Assembly: GCA_013822345.1 (NCBI GenBank)
Contig: PNKH01000011.1
Span: forward strand, 36,532 to 100,531
Source: Isosphaera sp.
GTDB lineage: Bacteria > Planctomycetota > Planctomycetia > Gemmatales > Gemmataceae
DNA length: 64,000 nt
Direction of reading: 5' to 3'
This document shows, in pieces, positions 26,953 to 34,853 of the stretch. Position 1 is the stretch's first letter; each line of letters starts with the position of its first letter. The notes below the pieces were generated by a model. The model had not been told where the DNA came from. It was given only the letters and a program-made list of their open reading frames with translations, and did not search any database. The translations under genes and the position numbers were made by a program.

Positions 26953-29900
26953 GTGAACCCGACGGGCGGGCTGGAGCGGGTGCGCGGCGGCGGGCTCCTC
27001 TACACGGACGAGGTCGGGCACGACGCCTGCGGGATCGGCGGGGTCGCCGCCCGCGACGGCACCCCCTCCCCGGAGGTGCTGAAGAAGGCGGTCACCGCCC
27101 TCAAGGCGATGGAGCACCGCGGCGGGGTGTGCGGGGCCGCCGGCGACGGGGCCGGCCTCACCGCCGCCGTCCCGCGGTCGTTCTTCCGCGAGGAGGCGAA
27201 GCGGCTGAAGCTCGACGGCGCCCGCCACCTCGCCCCCGAAGACGTCCTCGCCGTCGGCGTCTTCTTCCTGTCCGAGCCGGACCCGGCCCGCCAGGAGCAG
27301 GCCCGCGCCCTGATCCGCGAGACGCTCGCCGGCGGGCCGGTGCAGCTCCTCGGCACCCGCCCCGTGCCGACGAACGAGGACGCCCTCCCCCCGCGGGCGA
27401 AGGCCACCCGCCCGGCGGTCGTCGAGCAACTCCTCTTCAAGGTCGGCGGCGACCCCGACGCGGCCGAGCGGTTCCTCTACCTCCGCCGCCTCGACCTGCG
27501 CGAGAAGTTCCGCCAGGCCGGGCTGTCGGCGTACGTCCCGTCGCTGTCCTGCCGGCTCGTCAGCTACAAGGGGCTGATGACCAGCCCGCAGCTGGCCGAC
27601 TTCTACGCCGACCTGACCGACCCGGCGTTCGAGACCGGCATCGCCACCTTCCACCGCCGGTACTCGACCAACACGTTCCCGAACTGGACGCTGGCCCAGC
27701 CGTTCCGGGTGAGCTGCCACAACGGCGAGATCAACACCATCCGGACGACGCGGAACGCGGTCCACGCCTTCGCCCGCGGGCTCACCCCGCCGCTCCCCGG
27801 CGGCGACCTCCTCACCCCGAAGATGTCCGACTCGGGGAGCTTCGACGAGTGGCTCGAGTACCTGATGCGCGAGCAGGGGTGGAGTCTGCTCCGGGCCCTG
27901 CGGCTGTCCGTTCCGCCGGTCTGGGACACGGAAGTCGACGTGTGGGGGCAGGAGGCGTTCGACCTGTTCACGTACTACCGCCGGACGTTCGGCAGCCTGG
28001 CCGCGTGGGACGGGCCGGCCGGGATCATCGGGACCGACGGGCGGACGCTGGTCGGCCTGGTCGACCGGATGGGGCTGCGGCCGGTGCGGTGGTGCTCGGA
28101 CCGCCGCGGGTGGCTGTACATCGGCAGCGAGTCCGGCGTGTTCGGGCTGGACAACACGACGATCGTCGCCAGCGGGCAGCTCCAGCCGGGGCAGATGATC
28201 GCGCTGGACACGGCGACCGGCGAGCGGCTCGACAGCCACCCGATCATGGCCCGGGTGGTCGCGGAGGCGCGGGCCGACCTGGGCGACGTGGGCGAGCTGA
28301 ACCGCCGGCAGATCATCATCCCGGAGGGGTTCGACTACACCCGCCAGACGGACGACATCGTCGGCGCCGCGCTGGCCGAGCGGAACTGGACGCTCGACCA
28401 CCTGCTGCAGGCGGCCGGGTGGGACTTCGACCGGGCGGTGTTCGTCAAGGACATGGCGAAGCTGCGGAAGGAGCCGCTGTCGAGCATGGGCCACGACCGG
28501 GTGCTGACGGTGTTCTCGCAGCACCACCCGACGCTGTTCAAGTACCTGCAGCAGACGTTCGCCGAGGTCACCAACCCGCCGATCGACCCGTACCGGGAGG
28601 GCGGGGCGATGTCCCTGGTGACGTACCTCGGGCGGAGCATGGCGAACCGCGACCGTCAGGGAGCGGGTGCCCCGGAAGAACACCCGCTCCCTGACGGTCG
28701 CGGTTCACCCGAACTCCCGGTCCGCCAGATGGAGCTGCCGTCCCCCGTCATCTCGGACGCGATCGTCGAGGAGATCCGCCAGAACGAGGTGCTCGCGCTG
28801 AAGGTGCTCGACGCCACCTTCCCGCTGTCCGGCGGGCCGGACGCCCTGCGGGCCGCGCTCGTCGCCCTGCAGAGCGCCGCCGAGAAGGCGGTCCACGACG
28901 GGTACCACGTCCTGTCGCTGTCCGACAAGGAGGCGTGCAAGCGCGGCATCTTCCCGATCCCGTCACTCTTGGCGCTCGGGGCGGTCCACCAGTACCTGTG
29001 CCGCCAGGGGCTCCGCGACCGGTGCAGCCTCGTCGTCCAGGCCGGCGACATCCAGGAGGGTCACGACGTCTGCTGCCTGGTCGCGTTCGGGGCCGACGCC
29101 GTCCACCCGTACCTGATGCTCCGGCTGGTCAAGGACGGGCTGGTGTTCAAGGACCCCGACAGCAAGCAGGAGCTGAGGCTGGAGCCGCGCGAGGCGCTGG
29201 AGAACCTGTTCGCGGCGCTGGAGGACACGGTCAAGAAGGTGATCTCGAAGATGGGGATCACGACGGTCGAGGGGTACCGCGGGGCGCAGCTGTTCGAGGC
29301 GGTCGGGTTCGGGCCGGAGCTGATGGCGTTCCTCGGCGACTTCCCGAGCCGCCTCGGCGGGATCGGGTTCGCCGAGCTGGTCGAGGACGCCCGGTGGCGG
29401 TCGCAGCAGGCGGAGAAGATGACCGTCCTCGGCCGGAACCGCGACTACATGGCGTTCAACGCCAAGGTCCGGATGGCCCTGCGCGAGGCGGTCAAGGAGG
29501 CGCACCCGGAGCCGGACCCGGGCGGCGGCGAGCTGGCGTACACCGCCCCGCCCCGCGACGACGACCCGGCCGCCCCGGGGCGGGTGGGGGAGAAGTTCGT
29601 CAAGTTCTCCGACATGGTGAACACCCGGGTCCCGACGGTTCTTCGCGACCTGTTCACGATCGTGCCGTCTTCGGCCCCGGTCGCCCTCGCCGACGTTCAG
29701 CCGGCCGCCGACATCATCCGCGCGTGCTTCCGCGGGGCGGCGATGAGCCACGGGGCGCTGACCGGGGCGTCGCACATGACGATCGCCGCCGCGGTGAACG
29801 AACTCGGGGCGACCTCCAACAGCGGGGAGGGCGGCGAGGCGCGGTGGCGGAACGACCTGCCGGAGCGGGCGTGGGGGCCGTTCTGGGAGCGGGTCCGGGC

Positions 29901-31710
29901 CCAGCGGGCCGAGCACCCGGAGGTGTACTGCCTCGGCGGGAAGCTGGAGAAGAGCCGGTTCCGGAGCCGCATCCGGCAGGTGGCGAGCGGGCGGTTCGGG
30001 GTCGACGCCGAGTACCTGGTGAACGCGGACGAGCTGTCGATCAAGATGGCCCAGGGGGCGAAGCCCGGGGAGGGCGGGCAGCTGATGGGGAAGAAGGTGA
30101 CGACCGAGATCGCCGAGATCCGGTTCGCCAAGCCGGGGACGGACCTGATCTCGCCCCCGCCGCACCACGACATCTACTCGATCGAGGACCTCGCCCAACT
30201 CATCTACGACCTCAAAGCGGTCAAGCCCGGGGTTCCCGTCTCGGTGAAGCTGGTGGCGGTCGAGAACATCGGCACCATCGCGGTCGGGGTGGCGAAGGCC
30301 GGGGCCGACGTCATCGAGATCGACGGGATCGACGGCGGGACCGGGGCGGCGATGGTGTCGAGCAAGGAGCACGCCGGGCTGCCGAGCGAGATGGGGCTGG
30401 CCGAGGCCCATCAGGCCCTGGTCGTGAACGGCCTGCGGAAGGCGGTCCGGCTGCGGGTCGGCGGCGGGATCAAGAACGGCTACGACGTGGTGAAGTACGC
30501 TCTGTTAGGGGCCGACGAGTTCTCGTTTGGTCAGGGCTTGATGGTTTCCGTCGGGTGTATAGTCTGCAAGAGCTGCCACATTCCCAACTGCCCGACCGGG
30601 ATTACCGGCAGCCCCGAAATCTTCAAGGGCCACCCGGAGCACACGAAGGCGTACCTCCGCGCCGTCGCGGAGGAGACCCGGCACCTGCTCGCCCGGACGG
30701 GGTTCAAGACTCTGTCCGAGATCACCGGCCGGACCGACCTGCTGGCCCCCCGCACCGACCTCGCCGCGAAGCACCCACGGGCCGCCCTGCTCGACGTGTC
30801 GAAGTTCCTCCACCCGGACATGGCCCTGTCCCGGCTGGACCAGACCCACCCGCAGGAGAGCTTCCCCGGCGGGGTCTGCGTGGTCGAGCCGTACCCGCTG
30901 AACGCGAAGATCCTGGCCGCCGCGTACGACGCCATCGACACCGCCCAGAACGCCGACCTGGTGTTCCGGGTGCGGAACAGCGACCGGAGCGTCGGGGCGA
31001 CGGCGGCCGGGCAGATCGCCCGGCTGTACGGCCGGGAAGGGATGCCGGGCGGGCGGAAGATCAAGGTGCGGCTGGACGGGGAGGCGGGGCAGAGCTTCGG
31101 GGCGTGGTGCGTCCACGGGCTGGACCTGGAGCTGCGGGGCTTCGCCCAGGACGGGGTGGCCAAGGGGATTTCCGGCGGGACGGTGGTGGTCACTCTGGAT
31201 TACACCGCCAGCGACTACGGCGGGGAATTGCAGAGCGTCGCGGGAAATAACGTAGGGTACGGTGCGACCGGCGGTACCGTACTGGTGGGCGGGCGGGCCG
31301 GGCACCGGCTCGGGATCCGGAACAGCGGGGCGACGATCGTCGCCGAGGCGGCCGGGAAGTACGCCTGCGAGTACATGACCCGCGGCCGGGTGCTGATCCT
31401 CGGCCCGGTGGAGAACGAGATCGGGAGCGGGATGACCGGCGGGGAGCTGTTCATCTTCGACCCGCGGAACGAGGTGCCGGCGAAGCTGCACGGGAAGAGC
31501 GTGACGACGGTGGAGTGCTCCCACGTCGACTACGAGTGGATGCACCCGCTGATCCACCAGTACCACGCCCGGACCGGGAGCCGCCAGGCCGAGTACGTGC
31601 TGACGAACTGGGCGGACGTCCGCCGCGGCCGGCGGCTGCGGAAGGTGCTGCCGCTGGCCGTCGCCCGAGCCATGGAAGACCTGAAGACCGCCGGCACGAA
31701 CGCCGGGTGA
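26953..31710 (+). CDS. gltB: Glutamate synthase large subunit
   Basis: 1585 residues. The class-II glutaminase domain begins after a short propeptide with nucleophile Cys26 (HDACGIGG) and runs to about residue 430; HNGEINT is its ammonia-tunnel motif. A central domain, the FMN-binding barrel (GGTGAAMVSSKEHAG near 1135) and the C-terminal GxGxG helix (GGTVLVGGRAG near 1440) follow. C1202, C1208 and C1213 match the 3Fe-4S ligands of E. coli GltB (C-x5-C-x4-C). It makes two glutamates from glutamine and 2-oxoglutarate. The GTG at 26953 follows GGAG with 7 bp spacing. Two oddities: a palindrome of family C is inserted in frame at residues 564-585, and two patches use A/T-ending codons. The GltD small subunit is not nearby. 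Confidence 0.95.
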   Translation: MNPTGGLERVRGGGLLYTDEVGHDACGIGGVAARDGTPSPEVLKKAVTALKAMEHRGGVCGAAGDGAGLTAAVPRSFFREEAKRLKLDGARHLAPEDVLAVGVFFLSEPDPARQEQARALIRETLAGGPVQLLGTRPVPTNEDALPPRAKATRPAVVEQLLFKVGGDPDAAERFLYLRRLDLREKFRQAGLSAYVPSLSCRLVSYKGLMTSPQLADFYADLTDPAFETGIATFHRRYSTNTFPNWTLAQPFRVSCHNGEINTIRTTRNAVHAFARGLTPPLPGGDLLTPKMSDSGSFDEWLEYLMREQGWSLLRALRLSVPPVWDTEVDVWGQEAFDLFTYYRRTFGSLAAWDGPAGIIGTDGRTLVGLVDRMGLRPVRWCSDRRGWLYIGSESGVFGLDNTTIVASGQLQPGQMIALDTATGERLDSHPIMARVVAEARADLGDVGELNRRQIIIPEGFDYTRQTDDIVGAALAERNWTLDHLLQAAGWDFDRAVFVKDMAKLRKEPLSSMGHDRVLTVFSQHHPTLFKYLQQTFAEVTNPPIDPYREGGAMSLVTYLGRSMANRDRQGAGAPEEHPLPDGRGSPELPVRQMELPSPVISDAIVEEIRQNEVLALKVLDATFPLSGGPDALRAALVALQSAAEKAVHDGYHVLSLSDKEACKRGIFPIPSLLALGAVHQYLCRQGLRDRCSLVVQAGDIQEGHDVCCLVAFGADAVHPYLMLRLVKDGLVFKDPDSKQELRLEPREALENLFAALEDTVKKVISKMGITTVEGYRGAQLFEAVGFGPELMAFLGDFPSRLGGIGFAELVEDARWRSQQAEKMTVLGRNRDYMAFNAKVRMALREAVKEAHPEPDPGGGELAYTAPPRDDDPAAPGRVGEKFVKFSDMVNTRVPTVLRDLFTIVPSSAPVALADVQPAADIIRACFRGAAMSHGALTGASHMTIAAAVNELGATSNSGEGGEARWRNDLPERAWGPFWERVRAQRAEHPEVYCLGGKLEKSRFRSRIRQVASGRFGVDAEYLVNADELSIKMAQGAKPGEGGQLMGKKVTTEIAEIRFAKPGTDLISPPPHHDIYSIEDLAQLIYDLKAVKPGVPVSVKLVAVENIGTIAVGVAKAGADVIEIDGIDGGTGAAMVSSKEHAGLPSEMGLAEAHQALVVNGLRKAVRLRVGGGIKNGYDVVKYALLGADEFSFGQGLMVSVGCIVCKSCHIPNCPTGITGSPEIFKGHPEHTKAYLRAVAEETRHLLARTGFKTLSEITGRTDLLAPRTDLAAKHPRAALLDVSKFLHPDMALSRLDQTHPQESFPGGVCVVEPYPLNAKILAAAYDAIDTAQNADLVFRVRNSDRSVGATAAGQIARLYGREGMPGGRKIKVRLDGEAGQSFGAWCVHGLDLELRGFAQDGVAKGISGGTVVVTLDYTASDYGGELQSVAGNNVGYGATGGTVLVGGRAGHRLGIRNSGATIVAEAAGKYACEYMTRGRVLILGPVENEIGSGMTGGELFIFDPRNEVPAKLHGKSVTTVECSHVDYEWMHPLIHQYHARTGSRQAEYVLTNWADVRRGRRLRKVLPLAVARAMEDLKTAGTNAG
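28644..28706. repeat. 26-bp palindrome inside gltB (family C, copy 1)
   Basis: Arms 28644-28669 and 28681-28706, perfect inverted copies (GAACCGCGACCGTCAGGGAG edge), with an 11-bp loop; total 63 bp, a multiple of three. It is translated in frame as a Gly/Pro/Asp-rich loop in the linker after the glutaminase domain. Same family as 32308-32372 and 34702-34768. Confidence 0.93.
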
Positions 31711-31734
31711 CCTTTACCTTACGGAGGCATGCCG

Positions 31735-32295
31735 ATGGACGACGTCGCCCACGTCGAGATCCGTCGGAGCGGGGCGCGGAGCCTGTTCCGGTTGTGGCTG
31801 GGGGTTGTCGCGGTGGTGGTCGGGGCCGGCCTGACCTGGATGTGGATGGAGAACGACGACGTGCTGGCCCTGCTGCTGGCCGGGGCCGTCGGGGTCGCCC
31901 TGGGGGCGGCCGCGGTCGGGACGGCGACGGTCCGGGCCGTCGACCGGTCGGTCCGGCTGGCGCTGACCGGGGAGGGGCTGTACCTGTACCGCCGCCGCCG
32001 GCCGCTGCGGTGGGTGGACATCCGCGGGGTGCGGCTGCTGACCACCAAGACGAAGCTCGGGGGCCTCCACCCGGTGCTCCACCTGGTGGTCGAGTCGCGC
32101 GGGCTGCTCCGGACGTACCACGTCAACCTGATGGACCTCGACCACAGCCCGGAGCGGATCACCCTGATGGTGCAGGACCGGGTGCGGCGGGTGTCGGCCG
32201 CGCACCTCCCGCCGCCGCTGCCGGCGGCCCACGACCCGACCTTGCAGACCGGCCCGTCCGCCGCCCTGCCGGCCGAGTTGGCGACGACGGGCTGA
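31735..32295 (+). CDS. Small membrane protein, possible PH-like domain
   Basis: 186 residues. Two adjacent hydrophobic helices (about 17-38 and 43-64) are followed by a soluble part of roughly 100 residues with alternating strands (GLYLYRRRRPLRWVDIRGVR, then LHLVVESRG). This arrangement resembles bacterial PH-domain membrane proteins, but I cannot confirm the family. Two ATGs are possible: 31729 is only one base from GGAGG, while 31735 has the usual 7 bp spacing and is preferred. It starts 24 bp after gltB, so co-transcription is likely. Function unknown. Confidence 0.75.
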   Translation: MDDVAHVEIRRSGARSLFRLWLGVVAVVVGAGLTWMWMENDDVLALLLAGAVGVALGAAAVGTATVRAVDRSVRLALTGEGLYLYRRRRPLRWVDIRGVRLLTTKTKLGGLHPVLHLVVESRGLLRTYHVNLMDLDHSPERITLMVQDRVRRVSAAHLPPPLPAAHDPTLQTGPSAALPAELATTG

Positions 32296-32307
32296 CGTGC
32301 CCGCCCG

Positions 32308-32372
32308 GGCGAACCGCGACCGTCAGGGAGCGGGTGTCAAAGGTACGACACCCGCTCCCTCGCGGTTCGCCC
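32308..32372. repeat. Imperfect palindrome (family C, copy 2)
   Basis: Left arm GGGCGAACCGCGACCGTCAG (32308 on) to 32338; right arm 32347-32372 lacks the six bases GACGGT present in other copies, so the folded stem would have a bulge. It fills a convergent gap. Confidence 0.85.
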
Positions 32373-32382
32373 AACACCCTGG

Positions 32383-32955
32383 TCACCCCCGGCGCGGCTT
32401 CACCTTCTCGAACATCAGCCGGACGAGCTGTTCCAACAGTTCCAGGTACTCGGTCCCGGCGATCTCCTTCACCTGGCAGACCAGGATCCGCCGCCGCTCG
32501 ATCAGGTCGACGCAGTTCTCGACCCCGAGCTTCTCGAGCGGGCCGCCCGGTCCCTGCATCTCCAGGAGTTCCTGGATCTCGTCCGGGCGGAGCTGGGCGG
32601 CCCGGGTCTGGTTCCGCTCGATCCAGTTCACCAGGTCCGGGAGGGTGGCCCGCTCGTTCAGCAGCTTCAGGGCCTCGTCGTCGTCCGGCGGCTTGCCGTG
32701 CATCCGCGGCAGGAGGCGGTCGAGCGGCAGGTTCCGCAGCTCGCTGACCGTCAGCCCGAGGGCCTCGGCGCACTGGCTGACGGTGGCGTTCCGCAGCCGC
32801 CGCTTCGGGCCGCCGTGGAGGATCTGCCGGACCGTGTGCCGGTTCAGGTTGGAGATGCGAGCGAAGTCTTCCTGGTTCCAGCCCCGCTCCTCGACCAGCC
32901 GGGCGATCTTGTTCGCCAGCTCGACCCCGGCCCCCGCCGTCGTCGCCGCGTTCAT
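32383..32955 (-). CDS. XRE-family helix-turn-helix regulator
   Basis: 190 residues. Residues 14-70 form a Cro/CI-type helix-turn-helix (ELANKIARLVEERGWNQEDF, then ISNLNRHTVRQILHG as the recognition region, with NATVSQCAEALGLTVSEL closing the domain). The remaining 120 residues are helical and charged with no family I recognise, probably a dimerisation or sensing module. The ATG at 32955 begins MNAATTAGAG. Targets are unknown; the gene is not in an obvious operon. It could regulate itself or the small membrane protein, but no operator was identified. Confidence 0.85.
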   Translation of the reverse strand: MNAATTAGAGVELANKIARLVEERGWNQEDFARISNLNRHTVRQILHGGPKRRLRNATVSQCAEALGLTVSELRNLPLDRLLPRMHGKPPDDDEALKLLNERATLPDLVNWIERNQTRAAQLRPDEIQELLEMQGPGGPLEKLGVENCVDLIERRRILVCQVKEIAGTEYLELLEQLVRLMFEKVKPRRG

Positions 32956-33073
32956 CCGCGCACCCGTTTCCGGGCACCGCCCCGGTGCCCCGCCCCGTCG
33001 CCCCGGAATCCGACCCCGTGGGCATCCTAACCGCGCCCGGAACGGGTGGAAGGGCGCGAAGCAGAAGGTTCCG

Positions 33074-33123
33074 AAAAAAAAGCCGCCGACCGGCCCCCCG
33101 GAGTCGGAGAACCGGTCGGCGGC
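33074..33123 (-). terminator. Intrinsic terminator of the Cys-rich protein gene
   Basis: On the minus strand a 12-bp perfect stem (GCCGCCGACCGG) with an 18-base loop is followed by eight T. It begins 28 bp past position 33151, where the un-shifted frame of the preceding gene would stop. Confidence 0.88.
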
Positions 33124-33185
33124 CGCACTGTTCTCGGTGCGGGGCGTCGGTCAGTACGGGGTGACCCCGGGGGCCTGCGGGGCGG

Positions 33186-33722
33186 TCATCGGGGCGGTCG
33201 GGATCGGCGGCAGGGCGACCGGGCTCGGGCGGACCGGCGGGGCGCGGCCGGGGCGAGCGGGACGACCGGCGGGGCGCGACCGCCCCGGGGCTGCCCCGGT
33301 CCCCTTCGGCAACTCCTTCGGGGGGTCTTCGGGTCGACCTTCGGCATCTCCTTCGGCGGGGTGACCGGGGTGGCCGGGACGGCCGGGGCCGCCCCGTGCG
33401 GGAGCGGGGTGGCGCACCCGCTGCCGAAGTGGGCGGTCCCGCACCCGTGGGCCGGGGCGCACCCGCAGTCGTCCTTCTTCTTCCGCCCGCCGAACAGCCC
33501 CTTCAGGCGGTCCAGCAGCTTCGTCCGCCCGCCGGACGACCCGCACGGGTCGCAGCACCCGGCGGACGGGGCGTGGGCGAAGGTCGGGGCGGCGTGCCCG
33601 CGGGCAGGGCCGCAGTTCGAGCACCCGCCGGCCGGGACCACCAGCGGCGGCTTCTCGGCCCAGCCGGCCGGGGTCACGTCCCCGCCGACGGCCGACGACA
33701 GGACCAGGAGAGCGGCGTTCAT
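33186..33722 (-). CDS. Exported Cys/Pro-rich protein, probably frameshifted near its C-terminus
   Basis: As read, 178 residues from ATG 33722, chosen because AAGGA lies 7-8 bp upstream and the protein then starts with a hydrophobic leader (NAALLVLSSAVGGD). The mature part is rich in cysteine pairs (GGCSNCGP, GCCDPCG, DDCGCAPAHGCG) around a basic patch (LKGLFGGRKKK). Planctomycetes encode many such small exported Cys-rich proteins of unknown role. At a run of six G on the plus strand (33320-33325) the frame switches: the frame read here ends in a basic, unproteinlike tail, while the alternative frame continues smoothly (PPKELPKGTGAAPG) to a stop at 33151, just before the terminator. One extra base in that run would restore it. 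Confidence 0.7.
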   Translation of the reverse strand: MNAALLVLSSAVGGDVTPAGWAEKPPLVVPAGGCSNCGPARGHAAPTFAHAPSAGCCDPCGSSGGRTKLLDRLKGLFGGRKKKDDCGCAPAHGCGTAHFGSGCATPLPHGAAPAVPATPVTPPKEMPKVDPKTPRRSCRRGPGQPRGGRAPPVVPLAPAAPRRSARARSPCRRSRPPR

Positions 33723-33948
33723 GCGGTAGTCCTTCATTCCAGAAGTGGGGTCCGGCGAACGGGCCGGGAGTCGTCCCGGTGTTCGGATCGACGGCCGGGT
33801 GTGGTTCCCGTGAAGTCGGGCCCGGGAAACGCCGAACCGGGCGGGCCCGGGCGCCCGGTCCCGCCGGAGGCGCCGCGGGTGACGGCGGCTTGAGCGGAAC
33901 CGGTGGCGCGGGCCGCGCCGGGGCCGCGGACGGTGCCGGCGGTGCCGG

Positions 33949-34623
33949 TCAGGAGGCCGCCAGTGCCAGTACGACCAGCATCGGCCACCCGACGTATTTG
34001 GCGGCCCGCGGGTGGCGGGCGGCGAACTCCCCGTCCGGGGCCGACTCGGTCACGTCGACCAGGCGGAACCCGGCCCGCACCGCGGCCGTCACGAACGCCG
34101 CGACCGGGTGCGGCACGCTCCCGGGCGACACCAACTCGCCGGACGCCGGGTCGGTGAACCGGGCCTGGGTGCCGCGGAGGAACATCGCCGGGTGCATCGC
34201 CGACACCACCGCCCGGCCGTTCGGGCGGAGCACCCGCCGGGCCTCGGCGAAGAACCCGCCGAGGTCGCGGAGGTGCTCGAGCACCAGCCCGCTCACCACC
34301 AGGTCGAACTCGGGGCCGAACGGGAGCGGGGTGTGGAGGTCGTGGGCGACGAACCGGACCTCGTCGGCCCCGGGCTTGCGGCGGGCCTCGGCCAGCATCC
34401 CCTCCGAGAAGTCGACGGCGGTCACGGTCGCGCCGGCCGCGGCGAGCCAGAGGGCGTGGCGGCCGGTGCCGCACCCGAGGTCGAGGGCGGCGAGGCCGCG
34501 CGGGTCGCCGACCGCGGCCCGGACCGCCGGGCCTTCGAGCGCCTGGAGCGGGTTCCCGTCGTGGTCGTACACGGCGGCCCACCGGTCGTACCCGGCCCGG
34601 ACCGAAGCGAGTGCGTCCGACAT
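33949..34623 (-). CDS. Class I SAM-dependent methyltransferase
   Basis: 224 residues from ATG 34623, which follows GGAGGAG with 5 bp spacing. Motif I is ALDLGCGTGRH (47-57), then VTAVDFSEGML for the acidic SAM contact, FDLVVSGLVLEHL, and the MHPAMFLRG segment of the ubiE/type-11 group. It transfers a methyl group from SAM to a small molecule or lipid headgroup. The C-terminus ends with a hydrophobic stretch (GWPMLVVLALAAS), which may touch the membrane. Substrate unknown; the gene stands alone and divergent from recJ. Confidence 0.9.
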   Translation of the reverse strand: MSDALASVRAGYDRWAAVYDHDGNPLQALEGPAVRAAVGDPRGLAALDLGCGTGRHALWLAAAGATVTAVDFSEGMLAEARRKPGADEVRFVAHDLHTPLPFGPEFDLVVSGLVLEHLRDLGGFFAEARRVLRPNGRAVVSAMHPAMFLRGTQARFTDPASGELVSPGSVPHPVAAFVTAAVRAGFRLVDVTESAPDGEFAARHPRAAKYVGWPMLVVLALAAS

Positions 34624-34701
34624 GGCTTCTCCTCCGACGCGACCGATCGGAACGGACACGCCGCGCCGGCGGGCGGTTCACCCCGCTGCCGAGGTGAGCA
34701 T

Positions 34702-34768
34702 CACCCGCTCCCTGACGGTCGCGGTTCGCCGGGCGGTTGGGCGAACCGCGACCGTCAGGGAGCGGGTG
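34702..34768. repeat. 28-bp palindrome, inverted order (family C, copy 3)
   Basis: Arms 34702-34729 and 34741-34768, perfect, 11-bp loop. Here the CACCCGCTCC end is outermost and GGTTCGC innermost, opposite to copies 1 and 2. It lies between divergent genes. Confidence 0.92.
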
Positions 34769-34795
34769 CCGGGGCGGCGCCCGCCACACTTGGCC

Positions 34796-34824
34796 TTGCC
34801 GGATCGGTGAACGTGCGTTCTAAA
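34796..34824 (+). promoter_or_regulatory. Putative promoter of recJ
   Basis: TTGCCG (34796-34801), 17 bp, TCTAAA (34819-34824). Transcription would start near 34831, downstream of the ATG at 34824, which therefore favours the GTG at 34854 as the recJ start. Confidence 0.55.
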
Positions 34825-34853
34825 TGGAGGGTCACCGACCCGGGGGACTCGAC

